Assembly (NCBI GenBank): GCA_964654285.1
Contig: CAZZJC010000005.1
Coordinates: 91,133-155,132, forward strand
Length of the DNA stretch: 64,000 nt
Reading direction: 5' to 3'
DNA from: BJHQ01 sp964654285
GTDB lineage: Bacteria > Planctomycetota > UBA11346
The notes beneath the pieces are model-generated. The model was given only the letters and a program-made list of their open reading frames with translations, had not been told where the DNA came from and did not search any database. This document shows positions 27,081 through 36,100 of this stretch, in pieces (within the stretch, counting starts at the first letter, position 1; each line of letters opens with the position of its first letter). The position numbers and the translations under genes were made by a program.

Positions 27081-28879
27081 TACCGGTAGATCGGCAGATC
27101 CCCGCTGAAGTCGATCTGGTATCCGTCCTTGCCGTCGCTGACGCTGAGGACGGACGCCTCGCAGCGGATGAGCGGACCGGCGATGGGGCCTTGCATGGCC
27201 GCGCGGGCACCGCCGTCGTGCGTGACGGCGGGTTCGCTGCCGGATTCCTGCCAGCGCACGGTAACGCTCTTGCCATCCAAGCCGGTGAAGGCGACGCCGT
27301 CGGAGCCGTTCAATCCCGTCTGCCCCAGGGCGGCAACGAAGGCGGCGCGATCGGCGTAGGCGGCTTCACCGACGATGAGCGCGAATCCCCCGGTCTTACC
27401 GGGGAATCGCAGGGCGGGCACGCTTGCACCGCGCGCAGAGCCGGGGATCTCGTGCTCCCCGACGCTGCCCGGTGCGCCGAGGCCGCGTATTCCGATCCAG
27501 GCCCGACCGGCCTTGAGGATCCACCAGCCACCGTCGAGGACGGGTGGCGCATCGGCCACCAGCGACGCGGGCAGGGCGACGTAGGCATAGGCGGTGTCAC
27601 TGGGCAGGCGCACGAGGCGGACGAGGGCCGACCCGATCTGCGCGGTCTGATCGTAGCGGCCATCGTCATCTGCCAGCGAGGTGCCGGCGGTGAAGGTCAA
27701 GGTTCCCTGGGTGGAGCGCACCGCGAGCTGGAAGCGATCGCTGGGCACGGGTCCGCCGGACGCGATCCGGCCGAGGCTGCCCAGGGTGAAGGACGCGGAG
27801 GTATACAGGGTCTCGTTCCAGCCGGCGCTGGCCACGCCTTGGACGACGTCAGCCGGAACCCGGCCGGTATCAGCAGCGGCCTTGATCGCGCGGTGTTCGA
27901 CCGGCAGAGCGGGCAGGCGCTTGCGCGCCAGGCTGGTCAGCACCTGGTTCGGCCGCCAGGCGCTGGTCTGGGCGTGGATGGTATGGCGGAATTCCGCCGC
28001 CTGGGCCGGCGAGGGAGATGCATCCGCCCCCCACCACAACCAGCCGGTCTGATCGGTCAGCGCGCTCCAGCGACCCGCGGCGGAACCACGCAGGTGCGGC
28101 CCGGCATGCACCGCATCGGTGTATTTCAGGGCGTAGGCGGCGACGAGCCGATCCAACCCCGCACGGGCGAGCAGCCGGCAGTCGCCGTCACTGCTGAAAT
28201 CGTAGATATTCAACAGACTATTGATCACGAACACGAGATGCTGCGGGCAGTCCCAGTCGACCGGGCCGGCGGCATACAGGGCTTTCACCCAGCGCTTGAG
28301 CCAGGACTTGACCTCCGCCCGGGCGGCAGCGCGGGGCAGGCCGGAGAAGCGTTCGTGGTCGAGCTGTTCCGCCAGGACCAGTGCGGCGGAGCGCAGCATG
28401 ACCACCTGCGTCTCGCTGCCGCCGCCAGTCAGGTAGCTGGCGCCGGCGGCGCGGGTGGCGAATTCGCGCCGCGTCGCCGGCGCGAGGGCCTGCGGGAAGA
28501 GCGGCAGCAGCCGGGCCCAATTGACCGCCGCGCCGGCATCGTGCTCGGTCGGGCTGCGCCGGTCGTTGAGGTGCTCCCGCGCCATCGCGTCCTCGGGATC
28601 GAGGAGCAGCTTCGCCATCGCCGCCGGCGGCAGATAGCGGCCGGGGTCACCGCCGGCGAAAAACCCGGTGCGCCAGCGCCGGAGATCCTCCTGCGCGAGG
28701 TTCTCGACGACGAGGGCGGCGCGGCTGGCGAAGCCCTCCGCATCCGGGTAGGAGCTCGGGCTGGCGGCTGCGGGTCCGCCACCGGGAGGATCCTTGCGCC
28801 AATCGGGCAGCGCCCGTTCGGCCGCAACGACGCCGCCGAGAACGCAGAGCGCGAACAGCAGGGGGATTCGCAAGCGCAT
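27080..28879 (-). CDS. Secreted protein, heparinase/toroid-like architecture, unknown function
   Basis: 599 residues with a cleavable signal ('RIPLLFALCVLGGVVAAER'). Residues ~40-330 are helical and resemble an alpha-toroid ('VDWDCPQHLVFVINSLLNIYDFSSDGDC', 'SALTDQTGWLWWGAD'); residues ~340-599 are beta-rich ('DGGWWILKAGRAWIGIRGLG'). This order matches polysaccharide lyases of the heparinase/alginate-lyase fold, but no catalytic signature was recognised. Beside a GH94 phosphorylase and a heparinase-like enzyme, a role in polysaccharide breakdown is a reasonable inference. Confidence 0.6.
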   Translation of the reverse strand: MRLRIPLLFALCVLGGVVAAERALPDWRKDPPGGGPAAASPSSYPDAEGFASRAALVVENLAQEDLRRWRTGFFAGGDPGRYLPPAAMAKLLLDPEDAMAREHLNDRRSPTEHDAGAAVNWARLLPLFPQALAPATRREFATRAAGASYLTGGGSETQVVMLRSAALVLAEQLDHERFSGLPRAAARAEVKSWLKRWVKALYAAGPVDWDCPQHLVFVINSLLNIYDFSSDGDCRLLARAGLDRLVAAYALKYTDAVHAGPHLRGSAAGRWSALTDQTGWLWWGADASPSPAQAAEFRHTIHAQTSAWRPNQVLTSLARKRLPALPVEHRAIKAAADTGRVPADVVQGVASAGWNETLYTSASFTLGSLGRIASGGPVPSDRFQLAVRSTQGTLTFTAGTSLADDDGRYDQTAQIGSALVRLVRLPSDTAYAYVALPASLVADAPPVLDGGWWILKAGRAWIGIRGLGAPGSVGEHEIPGSARGASVPALRFPGKTGGFALIVGEAAYADRAAFVAALGQTGLNGSDGVAFTGLDGKSVTVRWQESGSEPAVTHDGGARAAMQGPIAGPLIRCEASVLSVSDGKDGYQIDFSGDLPIYR

Positions 28880-28959
28880 GGATCCTCAGGAAAGGCTGCC
28901 GTCCAGGAATACGATCGATGCCCGGCGGCGTTGGCCGGGGCTTGGATCCGGGTCGAAAC

Positions 28960-29379
28960 CTACATCCGGGGCGTGTCGTCCTTGGGGGCCACCACCGTCG
29001 GCTTCACCCGCAACGGATCATCGACGAGCGGCATCACCGAGATCAGCCGGGACGGATTGAGCAGGATGGTGCCGCGCTCGGTCGGCTCGATGTCCTCCCA
29101 GCGGGCCCAATGATCGTCGTCCTTGCGCACACGCAGGTGGTCCAGGCGGATCGCCGCCCGTTCACCCATCGCCTTCGCCATCTGGTCGAGATCCAGCCTG
29201 CTCGAACCCCAGTAGAATGCGGTCGAATCGTCGTCGCCCACATCCGCAATCGCGACCACGTACCAATGCTCGACCGGAGCCGGGGCGGCCGGCTGGTCGC
29301 CGCTGGGCGCGGCCTCGCCCGCGCAGGCGCATGCGATCAGGGCCGCAAGCATCGCCTGGGCGGCGAAGGGGCGGAGCAT
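28960..29379 (-). CDS. Small exported protein downstream of sdhB
   Basis: 139 residues from the ATG at 29379, one base after the sdhB stop, so translational coupling is likely. A signal peptide (about 1-20, 'ALIACACAGEAAP') precedes a compact domain ('VEHWYVVAIADVGDDDSTAFYWGS', 'TILLNPSRLISVMPLVDD'). I do not recognise the family. Co-transcription with succinate dehydrogenase suggests expression in the same conditions but not a function. Confidence 0.6.
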   Translation of the reverse strand: MLRPFAAQAMLAALIACACAGEAAPSGDQPAAPAPVEHWYVVAIADVGDDDSTAFYWGSSRLDLDQMAKAMGERAAIRLDHLRVRKDDDHWARWEDIEPTERGTILLNPSRLISVMPLVDDPLRVKPTVVAPKDDTPRM

Positions 29380-29380
29380 C

Positions 29381-30175
29381 TCAGTTCTTCTTGGCGCCGA
29401 AGATCCAGCGGATGACCTTGGCGACCGGATCGTAGTAGGCGTCGACGACGCGTTCCTTGAGCGGGATGATGGCGTTGTCGGTGATGTGGATGTGCTCGGG
29501 GCAGACCTCGGTGCAGCACTTGGTGATGTTGCAGTAGCCGATGTTGGCCTGGTACTTGAGGAACGCGGTGCGGTCGGCGCGGTCGAGCGGATGCATCTCC
29601 AGGCTGGCGGCGCGGACGAAGAAGCGCGGGCCGATGAACTCGGTGTGCAGGTCATGCTCGCGCAGGACGTGGCAGACGTCCTGGCAGAGGAAGCACTCGA
29701 TGCACTTGCGGAATTCCTGCGAACGGTCGACCTCATGCTGGAACATGCGGAAGGTGCCGTCGGCGAACAGGTCCGGATCGCCCTTCGCGGGCGGCGTCAG
29801 CGGGGTGATGCGCTTGTTCTGCTCGAAATTCCACGACACGTCGGTGACGAGGTCGCGGATGTTGGGGAACGCCTTGAGCGGCTGGATGGTGATGTCGCCC
29901 TCGGGCGGCAGGGTCTCCATCCGGGTCATGCACATCAGGCGCGGCTTGCCGTTGATCTCGGCCGAGCACGAGCCGCACTTGCCGGCCTTGCAGTTCCAGC
30001 GCACCGAGAGGTCGTTGGCCTCGGCCGCCTGGATCTGGTGCACCGCGTCGAGCACCACCATCCCGGTGGTGATCTCGGCCTGGTAGGTCTTGAAGCCGCC
30101 GCCGTTCTTGTCGCCGCGCCAGATGCGGAAGGTGCGCTTGGCGGGGGCGGAGGAGGAGATGGGAGTCGCAGTCAT
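29381..30175 (-). CDS. sdhB: Succinate dehydrogenase iron-sulfur subunit
   Basis: 264 residues. It passes electrons from the flavin of SdhA to quinone through three clusters, all visible: 2Fe-2S ('CKAGKCGSCSAEI' with a later 'LMC'), 4Fe-4S ('CIECFLCQDVCHV') and 3Fe-4S ('CNITKCCTEVCPEH'). The start at 30175 is chosen because similarity starts near 'RTFRIWRGDKNGGG'; the frame runs further upstream without homology. It lies 38 bp after sdhA in an sdhC-sdhA-sdhB operon. Confidence 0.95.
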   Translation of the reverse strand: MTATPISSSAPAKRTFRIWRGDKNGGGFKTYQAEITTGMVVLDAVHQIQAAEANDLSVRWNCKAGKCGSCSAEINGKPRLMCMTRMETLPPEGDITIQPLKAFPNIRDLVTDVSWNFEQNKRITPLTPPAKGDPDLFADGTFRMFQHEVDRSQEFRKCIECFLCQDVCHVLREHDLHTEFIGPRFFVRAASLEMHPLDRADRTAFLKYQANIGYCNITKCCTEVCPEHIHITDNAIIPLKERVVDAYYDPVAKVIRWIFGAKKN

Positions 30176-30213
30176 GGGTTCGCTCGGTGGGATTCGTAGG
30201 GGCGGAACGGGGC

Positions 30214-32085
30214 TTACTTCGCCTGATCCTCGATGATCTGCTTCTGCTCGTCGGTCAGCGGCTTGGTGGCGCGCTTCTCGACCACCATGCTGCCGTCGGC
30301 GCCCTTGCGCACGACCAGGTTTGACTTGGCCCATTCCTTCGACTTGTCGGGGAAGTCGTCGCGGAACTGGCCGCCGCGCGATTCCTTGCGTTCGATGGCG
30401 CAGCGGGTGATGGCCTCGGCGCAGATGAGCAGCGGCCCGAGATCCATGCAGGTGTGCCAGCCGGGGTTGTAGGCCTTGCCGGATCCGCCGGCGACCAGCT
30501 CGGCCTGCTTCTTGAGTTCCTGCACGCCGGCGAGCGCGGACTGCATCTCCGCCTCGACCCGCACGATGCCGACGTTGGCCTGCATCATCTTCTGCAGCTT
30601 CTGCTGCACGGTGTACGGGTTCTCGGAACCCTTGGGCTTGGCGATGTAGTGGTCGGCCCAGGAGATGGCATCCTTGACCTGGGCTTCATCCAGCCACGGG
30701 GCCTTGGCCTGCTCCTTGGCGTAGCTGGCCGCGAATTCACCGGCGCGCTTGCCGAACACCAGCAGGTCGGACAGCGAGTTGCCGCCGAGGCGGTTGGCGC
30801 CGTGCAGGCCGCCAGCGGCTTCACCCGCCGCGAAGAGGCCGGGGACGCAGGACATCTGGGTATTGCCGTCGACGTGGACGCCGCCCATGCAGTAGTGCGT
30901 GGTCGGGCCGACCTCCATGCGCTCGCTGGTGATGTCGAGGCCGCCGAGCTCCTTGAACTGGTGGTACATCGACGGCAGCTTCTTCTTGATGTGTTCGGCC
31001 GCCGAACCCTTGTATTTCCACTTGGGATCGAGGCCCTTGATGCGCTGTTCGAGCTGCGCGATCCAGGCGATGTCCAGATACACGCCGCCGTGCGGCGAGC
31101 CGCGACCGGCCTTCACCTCGCGGTTGATGCAGCGCGCGACGTGGTCGCGGGTCAGCAGCTCCGGCGGACGGCAGGCGTTCTTGTCGCCGCAGACGTAGCG
31201 CCAGCCTTCCTCTTCCGATTTCGCGGTCTGGTTCTTGTAGTTGTCGGGGATGTCGTCGAACATGAAGCGCTTGCCGGCTTCATTGACGAGGATGCCGCCC
31301 TCGCCGCGCACGCCTTCGGTGACCAGGATGCCCTTCACCGAGGGCGGCCACACCATACCCGTCGGGTGGAACTGGATGAACTCCATGTCGATGAGTTCGG
31401 CGCCGGCGTCGTACGCCAGGGCGTAGCCGTCGCCGGTGTATTCCCACGAGTTCGAGGTGATCTCGAACGCCTTGCCGCAGCCGCCGGTGGCGATCACCAC
31501 CGCCTTGGCGCGGTAGAGGATGTACTTGCCCTTCTCGCGCGTGTAGGCGAGCGCGCCGGCGATGCGGTCGCCGTCCTTGAACAGGCGGACGACCGTCGTT
31601 TCCATGTACACGGAGAGATTCTTCTGATGGACGGCGTGGTCCTGCAGGGTGCGGATGAGTTCCAGCCCGGTGCGGTCGCCGACGTGGGCGAGGCGCGGGT
31701 AGCGGTGGCCGCCGAAGTTGCGTTGCAGGATCTTGCCATCGGCGGTGCGATCGAACACCGCACCGTAGTATTCGAGTTCCTTCACCCGGTCCGGGGCCTC
31801 TTTCGCATGCAGCTCGGCCATGCGCGGATTGTTCATGTACTGGCCGCCGCGCATGGTGTCGGCGAAGTGGACCTTCCACGAATCGCGGTCGTCGACGTTG
31901 CCCATCGCCGCCGCCATGCCGCCTTCGGCCATGACGGTGTGGGCCTTGCCCAGGAGCGACTTGCAGACCAGACCGACCGAGCAGCCCGCATTGGCGGCTT
32001 CGATCGCGGCGCGCAGGCCCGCGCCGCCGGCGCCGATGACCAGCACGTCATGGTCGTAGGTGGTGATGTCAGATTGGTCGGACAT
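30214..32085 (-). CDS. sdhA: Succinate dehydrogenase flavoprotein subunit
   Basis: 623 residues. It oxidises succinate to fumarate with covalently bound FAD. The sequence shows the FAD-binding 'VLVIGAGGAGLRAAIEA', the His-containing flavin-attachment region 'KAHTVMAEGGMAAAMG', 'FIQFHPTGM', and the active-site 'TEGVRGEGGILVNEAGKRF'. The start at 32085 ('MSDQSDITTYDHDVLVIG') gives a standard N-terminus. It begins 17 bp after the anchor gene. Confidence 0.96.
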   Translation of the reverse strand: MSDQSDITTYDHDVLVIGAGGAGLRAAIEAANAGCSVGLVCKSLLGKAHTVMAEGGMAAAMGNVDDRDSWKVHFADTMRGGQYMNNPRMAELHAKEAPDRVKELEYYGAVFDRTADGKILQRNFGGHRYPRLAHVGDRTGLELIRTLQDHAVHQKNLSVYMETTVVRLFKDGDRIAGALAYTREKGKYILYRAKAVVIATGGCGKAFEITSNSWEYTGDGYALAYDAGAELIDMEFIQFHPTGMVWPPSVKGILVTEGVRGEGGILVNEAGKRFMFDDIPDNYKNQTAKSEEEGWRYVCGDKNACRPPELLTRDHVARCINREVKAGRGSPHGGVYLDIAWIAQLEQRIKGLDPKWKYKGSAAEHIKKKLPSMYHQFKELGGLDITSERMEVGPTTHYCMGGVHVDGNTQMSCVPGLFAAGEAAGGLHGANRLGGNSLSDLLVFGKRAGEFAASYAKEQAKAPWLDEAQVKDAISWADHYIAKPKGSENPYTVQQKLQKMMQANVGIVRVEAEMQSALAGVQELKKQAELVAGGSGKAYNPGWHTCMDLGPLLICAEAITRCAIERKESRGGQFRDDFPDKSKEWAKSNLVVRKGADGSMVVEKRATKPLTDEQKQIIEDQAK

Positions 32086-32102
32086 GGTGGTGACGCTCGG
32101 GA

Positions 32103-33047
32103 TTACTTGGTGAAAGGTGAATAGATCATCACGTCGTGCCAGACGCCGGCGGCGCACAGGCGGACGTAGAGGTCGGTGAAGCCGACCCACACCAGCGAAC
32201 CCATCGCCCACTTGTCATGGTGCTCGTTGAGCCAGCTCACGAAGCGCCAGGCCTTGTACTGGCCGCACGGGGTCGGCCCGAAGCGGTCCTTGCGGCCGCC
32301 GACCAGGTGGCGCAGCGAATGGCAGCCGAAGGTGTAGCCCATGATGAGGATCGGGTTGATGATCAGGATGATCGATCCCAGGCCGATGCCGAACTTCCAA
32401 CCGGCTTCATGGGTGGGATCGAGCGTGGTGCGGACATAGGCCGCGCCCTCGACCGCCTTGCCGCCGACCGTCCAGAGGAACTGCTTGCCCTCTGCCGTCA
32501 CCGGGAACCAGAACGCCTTGATGCCGTCGTAGAGCAGGATGAAACCGACGATGATCGCGAGATACAGGAAATAGCGGTGCGCGTTCCAGAGGATCAGCGG
32601 CAGCTGGTTCTCGCCCCAGTAGGTCTTGCGGCCCTCGGCCACGGCGCAGCCGACCGGGTCGAGCCAGATCGAGCGGTAGTACGCCTTGCGGTAGTAATAG
32701 CAGGTCAGGCGGAAGCCGGCCGGCACGGCCAGGATGAGGAAGGCGGACGAGAACGGCAGGATCTTCGCCAGCCATTCCGGCCAGAATCCCGGCGCACCCT
32801 GGAAGATCGCATGCGGGCCCCAGCCGTAGATCTCGGGCGAATAGAATGGCGACAGGTAGCCGGTGCCATTGAGCCAGTGGTAGCCGCCGATCAGGCCGAC
32901 CACGGTCGAATAGACCACGAAGGCGAGCAGCAGAGCCCCGATCGCGAGCGGGCTGACGTACCAGGGATCCTTGCGTTCGGTGGCGAACCAGCCCGGCTGG
33001 TGGGCCGCATTCGCCGTGGCGGCGTGGGAGTTGGGAGCGGAACTCAT
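32103..33047 (-). CDS. sdhC: Succinate dehydrogenase cytochrome b anchor (long, Sdh1-like)
   Basis: 314 residues with about five membrane helices. It anchors SdhAB and passes electrons to quinone. Candidate heme-b His ligands lie in 'LILWNAHRYFLYLA' and 'MGYTFGCHSLRHLVGG'. The segment 'LTCYYYRKAYYRSIW' and the length recall the anchor of actinobacterial Sdh1 rather than the ~130-residue SdhC/SdhD pair of proteobacteria. A single long anchor of this sort often pairs with menaquinone; that is inferred. It is the first gene of the sdh operon. Confidence 0.85.
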   Translation of the reverse strand: MSSAPNSHAATANAAHQPGWFATERKDPWYVSPLAIGALLLAFVVYSTVVGLIGGYHWLNGTGYLSPFYSPEIYGWGPHAIFQGAPGFWPEWLAKILPFSSAFLILAVPAGFRLTCYYYRKAYYRSIWLDPVGCAVAEGRKTYWGENQLPLILWNAHRYFLYLAIIVGFILLYDGIKAFWFPVTAEGKQFLWTVGGKAVEGAAYVRTTLDPTHEAGWKFGIGLGSIILIINPILIMGYTFGCHSLRHLVGGRKDRFGPTPCGQYKAWRFVSWLNEHHDKWAMGSLVWVGFTDLYVRLCAAGVWHDVMIYSPFTK

Positions 33048-33220
33048 GGGAGCGGACTGCCTCCGGGGCGGGAATGGTCACACCGGGCCGGAAGCCCGGC
33101 CAACGGGGACGCGCGGAGTGTGTGGTGACGGGCCGGGGCGCAACCCCGTACCTTGGTCGTTGCGGCAACTATGCCGAAAGAGGATCGGCCGGCCGTTTCG
33201 CGGCGATGGTCCGGGCTCTG

Positions 33221-33973
33221 CTACCAGCCCAGGTGCAGACGCCAGGCCCAGTTGTTGTACCGGCCCGCAGCATTCAGGTTCAGCCATCCACCGCCGTGAT
33301 AACCGCAATATCCCTGGTAAGACCAGGCGGGGGTCTGATTGACGTAGATGATGGTTTCTGCCGGCGGCTGGTACTCGCGCTCCTGGGCCTCGCGCATGGC
33401 CTTGGCCAGGGCGGCGCGCAGTTCCGCCGCCTGCTTGGCTTCGGCCTCGCGCAGCGCCTCGCGTTCGCTCCAGGGCATCCAGCGGCCGGCATGGAAGACC
33501 TCGCCGCGCGCGACGTTGGCCTCGTAAACCTGCATCCAGACGCCGTTCTGCCGCACCTGGCCGAGCAGCGCCCGCGCGGCGGCGTGGTGGCGGTCGCGCT
33601 GCACGACCTCGGCCGCGCATTCGCGTGCGAAGACGGATTCCTTCCGCTCCTGCGCCTGGGTGGCCAGCTCCCACCAGCCCTCGGACGATCCGCCACCGGC
33701 GTCGCGGGCCAGTGCCCGCTTCCGCTCCTGCAGCCAGGTGTAGGCCTGCTGCTGCCGGCCCGGCCCTTTCACGATCTTCACGATCTGGCTCGAAGGGATG
33801 CGCTGGGTGGCGCGCATGCCGCCCTGGACGATCGTGAGCTCGCTCTCGCCGTTGCCGAGATCAAGCACCTCGCCCTCGACCGTGCGGCCGTCGGCGAGTT
33901 GGATCTCGTCCGCGCGAACCGGCATGGCGGCCACGGCGAGCGCCAGCACTGGGACCAACAGGGGAAGACGCAT
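33221..33973 (-). CDS. Exported protein of a planctomycete-like type, unknown function
   Basis: 250 residues. A signal peptide (1-21, 'VLALAVAAMPVRADE') follows a start preceded by GGAGG. A small beta domain ('IQLADGRTVEGEVLDLGNGE') is followed by helices, then 'HHAAARALLGQVRQNGVWMQ' and 'GRWMPWSEREALREAEAKQ', motifs common in exported repeat proteins of PVC bacteria. The tail is Tyr/Trp/Gly-rich. No enzymatic residues are recognised. It is divergent from the FGGY gene. Confidence 0.6.
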   Translation of the reverse strand: MRLPLLVPVLALAVAAMPVRADEIQLADGRTVEGEVLDLGNGESELTIVQGGMRATQRIPSSQIVKIVKGPGRQQQAYTWLQERKRALARDAGGGSSEGWWELATQAQERKESVFARECAAEVVQRDRHHAAARALLGQVRQNGVWMQVYEANVARGEVFHAGRWMPWSEREALREAEAKQAAELRAALAKAMREAQEREYQPPAETIIYVNQTPAWSYQGYCGYHGGGWLNLNAAGRYNNWAWRLHLGW

Positions 33974-34055
33974 GGCTCGACCCTCCGGCGCGGCCAGAGA
34001 TGGCCAACCGGCGGCGCGCACAAGCGAAATCACGGGCAAAAACACCAGGGCGCAC

Positions 34056-34084
34056 TTGACGGTGACGCATTCGTGCGCTAGGGT
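34056..34084 (+). promoter_or_regulatory. Candidate sigma70-type promoter for the FGGY gene
   Basis: TTGACG (34056-34061), a 17-base spacer and TAGGGT (34079-34084) fit a -35/-10 pair. Transcription would begin about 6-7 bases before the ATG at 34097, and no Shine-Dalgarno precedes that ATG, so the message may be nearly leaderless. Confidence 0.45.
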
Positions 34085-34096
34085 GCAACGATCAAC

Positions 34097-35608
34097 ATGG
34101 CTGTTTCCGCATACTTCCTGGGCATCGACGTTTCCGCCGGCGGGCTTGGCCTGATCGTGATCGGCGGCGACGGCACGGTCCTGGCCCATCTCCGCCGTGC
34201 GTATGGCGGGGAAGACACCGGACCCATGGATCCCCAGGACTGGTGGCGTGCGGCCCGCACCGGCATCAAAGAGATCCTCCGTCGCGCCGAACTGCGTCCG
34301 GATCAGGTGCGCGCGATCGGCATCTCGGGCGATGCGGATGGCGTGGTGGCGATCGACCGCGAGGGGAAAGTCCTCAGCCCGGCGGTGTTCGGTCCGGATC
34401 CGGCCGTCGCGCCCTACGTCGACCAATTGACCCAGAAGGTCGGAGCGCGGAACCTCCTCAACCTCGCCAGCGGGCCGGCCCATGCCGGCGCGACGGCGGT
34501 CAAGCTGCTCTGGCTGCGCGAGACCCACAAGCGGGTCTGGCACGACTGCGCGCATCTCCTGTCGCCCAAGGATTTCCTGCGCTATCGCCTGACCGGAACC
34601 GCCGTCACCGATGCGTGCGACGCGGCCGCCAGCCTGCTCTTCAATCCGCGCACGCGGTCGTGGTCGAAGCAGCTCCTGCAGCTCCTCGATCTCAATCCCG
34701 CCTGGCTGCCGGCGATCAACAACGGCAATTCCATCTCGGGCCGGGTCATCGAATCCGCCGCGCGCGAAGCCGGACTGCAGGCCGGCACGCCCGTCGTCAC
34801 CGGGGCCAGCCATGCCGCCGCCATCGCGGTCACCGCCGGCGTGCTGCAACCCGGTACCGCCGCGATCGAGCTCGGCCACCAGGGCTCGGTCTTCCTGCCC
34901 ACCGCCGAGGCCGCGCGCGATCCCTCCGGCCGGCTGCTCTCGACCTGCCACTGCATCGCCGGCACCTGGGCCCTGGTCTCGCAGGGAGCTGCCGGCGCCG
35001 ATGCGCTCGACTGGCTTATGTTCCATGTCATGCCATCGGAAGTCGCCCAGGCCCGCCGGGCGCAACGCGATCCCCTCGACGTGATGGCCGAACTCGCCGC
35101 CGAGGTTCCGCCCGGCGCCGATGGCCTGATCCACCTGCCCGCCGCAGCCAAGACCAGCGGATTCCTGGGACTCAGCAGCCGGCATGGGCGCGGACATCTG
35201 GTGCGCGCCGTCCTGGAAGGCGGCGCGATCGCCTGCCAGCGCATTCTCGCCGGCCTCGCCGACAGCAAGATCCCGGCGCCTGAGCGCGTCGTGCTCACCG
35301 GCCCCGGAGCGAGCAACCATCTCTGGTGCCAGATCATGGCGGACGCGCTGGATCGCGAAGTCCATGCCGCCGGGGTTCCCGAAGTCGCCGCCGCCGGCAG
35401 CGCGATCCTCGCCGCCGCCACGGTCGGCGTGCACAAGACCGTCGAAGACGCCGCCGCGAAGATGGTCAAGAACCGCAATTCCTTCGCCTCGCGCCGCAGC
35501 GCCGCCGTCGTCTATGCCGATCTGGCACGCGAATCCGCCCGCCTGGCCGACGCGATCGCCGGAACCCGCACCAAGGCCCCTGAACCCGCCACCGAGATGA
35601 TGCTGTGA
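34097..35608 (+). CDS. FGGY carbohydrate-kinase-like protein, probable pseudokinase
   Basis: 503 residues with the two-domain fold of xylulokinase/FGGY kinases: N-terminal 'YFLGIDVSAGGLGLIVIGGD', 'RAIGISGDADGVVAID', 'LLSPKDFLRYRLTGT', and C-terminal 'VVLTGPGASNHLWCQIMADA'. Active kinases have a DxGT phosphate loop and a catalytic Asp in a GxGD motif. Here the loop reads 'IDVSAGG' and the Asp position reads 'GASHAAA' (His239). Both changes argue against normal sugar phosphorylation. The stop overlaps the start of the next gene as GTGA, tying it to an FtsB-like protein rather than to sugar genes. Confidence 0.75.
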   Translation: MAVSAYFLGIDVSAGGLGLIVIGGDGTVLAHLRRAYGGEDTGPMDPQDWWRAARTGIKEILRRAELRPDQVRAIGISGDADGVVAIDREGKVLSPAVFGPDPAVAPYVDQLTQKVGARNLLNLASGPAHAGATAVKLLWLRETHKRVWHDCAHLLSPKDFLRYRLTGTAVTDACDAAASLLFNPRTRSWSKQLLQLLDLNPAWLPAINNGNSISGRVIESAAREAGLQAGTPVVTGASHAAAIAVTAGVLQPGTAAIELGHQGSVFLPTAEAARDPSGRLLSTCHCIAGTWALVSQGAAGADALDWLMFHVMPSEVAQARRAQRDPLDVMAELAAEVPPGADGLIHLPAAAKTSGFLGLSSRHGRGHLVRAVLEGGAIACQRILAGLADSKIPAPERVVLTGPGASNHLWCQIMADALDREVHAAGVPEVAAAGSAILAAATVGVHKTVEDAAAKMVKNRNSFASRRSAAVVYADLARESARLADAIAGTRTKAPEPATEMML

Positions 35609-35928
35609 CCCGCCTCAGCGTGCCGCTCGTCGCGCTGCACGCGGTCGCCGGCACGCTGGTGGTAGGCGCCCTCCTCTGGCACCTGCATGAGCGCCAGGCC
35701 AGGCTCGACCAGGTGCGCTGCCGGGCGGAAGCCGAACGCGACGAAGCCCGGCGCATGGAACGCACCATCGCCCTCAATGAGCATCTGCGCGCCGGTCTGC
35801 GCCAACGCGATCCCTACGTGGTGGAACTCCTCGCGCGCGAACGCCTGGGCTGGCAGCGTACGGGCGAGTACTCGCCGCCGCCGGTTCCGCCCGCGCAGCG
35901 AACCGCTTCGATTGACAGACCCCGATGA
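35605..35928 (+). CDS. FtsB/DivIC-like septum-formation initiator protein
   Basis: 107 residues from a GTG overlapping the previous stop. One N-terminal helix (about 6-26) is followed by a coiled coil ('RQARLDQVRCRAEAERDEARRM') and the family's C-terminal motif 'DPYVVELLARERLGWQRTGE'. Such proteins join the FtsQ-FtsL division complex in the inner membrane. The Pro-rich tail is a local addition. It also contains the -35 hexamer of the tRNA promoter. Identification rests on architecture and the final motif. Confidence 0.7.
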   Translation: MTRLSVPLVALHAVAGTLVVGALLWHLHERQARLDQVRCRAEAERDEARRMERTIALNEHLRAGLRQRDPYVVELLARERLGWQRTGEYSPPPVPPAQRTASIDRPR

Positions 35929-35939
35929 GCAGCTAAACA
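35912..35939 (+). promoter_or_regulatory. Candidate promoter of tRNA-Pro
   Basis: A perfect TTGACA (35912-35917) and a weak TAAACA (35934-35939) are separated by 16 bases, ending 34 bp before the tRNA. A 7-bp hairpin CCCACGC/GCGTGGG (35946-35966) lies between promoter and tRNA and may be part of the pre-tRNA leader. Confidence 0.4.
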
Positions 35940-35973
35940 CACGCCCCCACGCCAACGGCGCGTGGGATCCCGT

Positions 35974-36048
35974 CGGGGCGTAGCTCAGCTTGGCTAGAGC
36001 GTTGCGTTCGGGACGCAGAGGTCGCAGGTTCAAATCCTGTCGCCCCGA
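35974..36048 (+). tRNA. tRNA-Pro (anticodon CGG)
   Basis: 75 nt with a complete cloverleaf. The acceptor CGGGGCG (35974-35980) pairs with CGCCCCG (36041-36047). The anticodon stem TTGCG/CGCAG encloses the loop TTCGGGA, giving anticodon CGG for codon CCG, and the T arm is GCAGG-TTCAAAT-CCTGT. The 3' CCA is not encoded. It is followed 12 bases later by a strong terminator. Confidence 0.95.
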
Positions 36049-36060
36049 TTATGAGCAGAA

Positions 36061-36100
36061 GGAAACCCTCCGGCCGCAAATCCGGAGGGTTTCCTGTTTT
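36061..36100 (+). terminator. Rho-independent terminator after tRNA-Pro
   Basis: A perfect 13-bp stem, GGAAACCCTCCGG (36061-36073) with CCGGAGGGTTTCC (36082-36094), is followed by TGTTTT. This is the clearest intrinsic terminator in the window. Confidence 0.9.
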
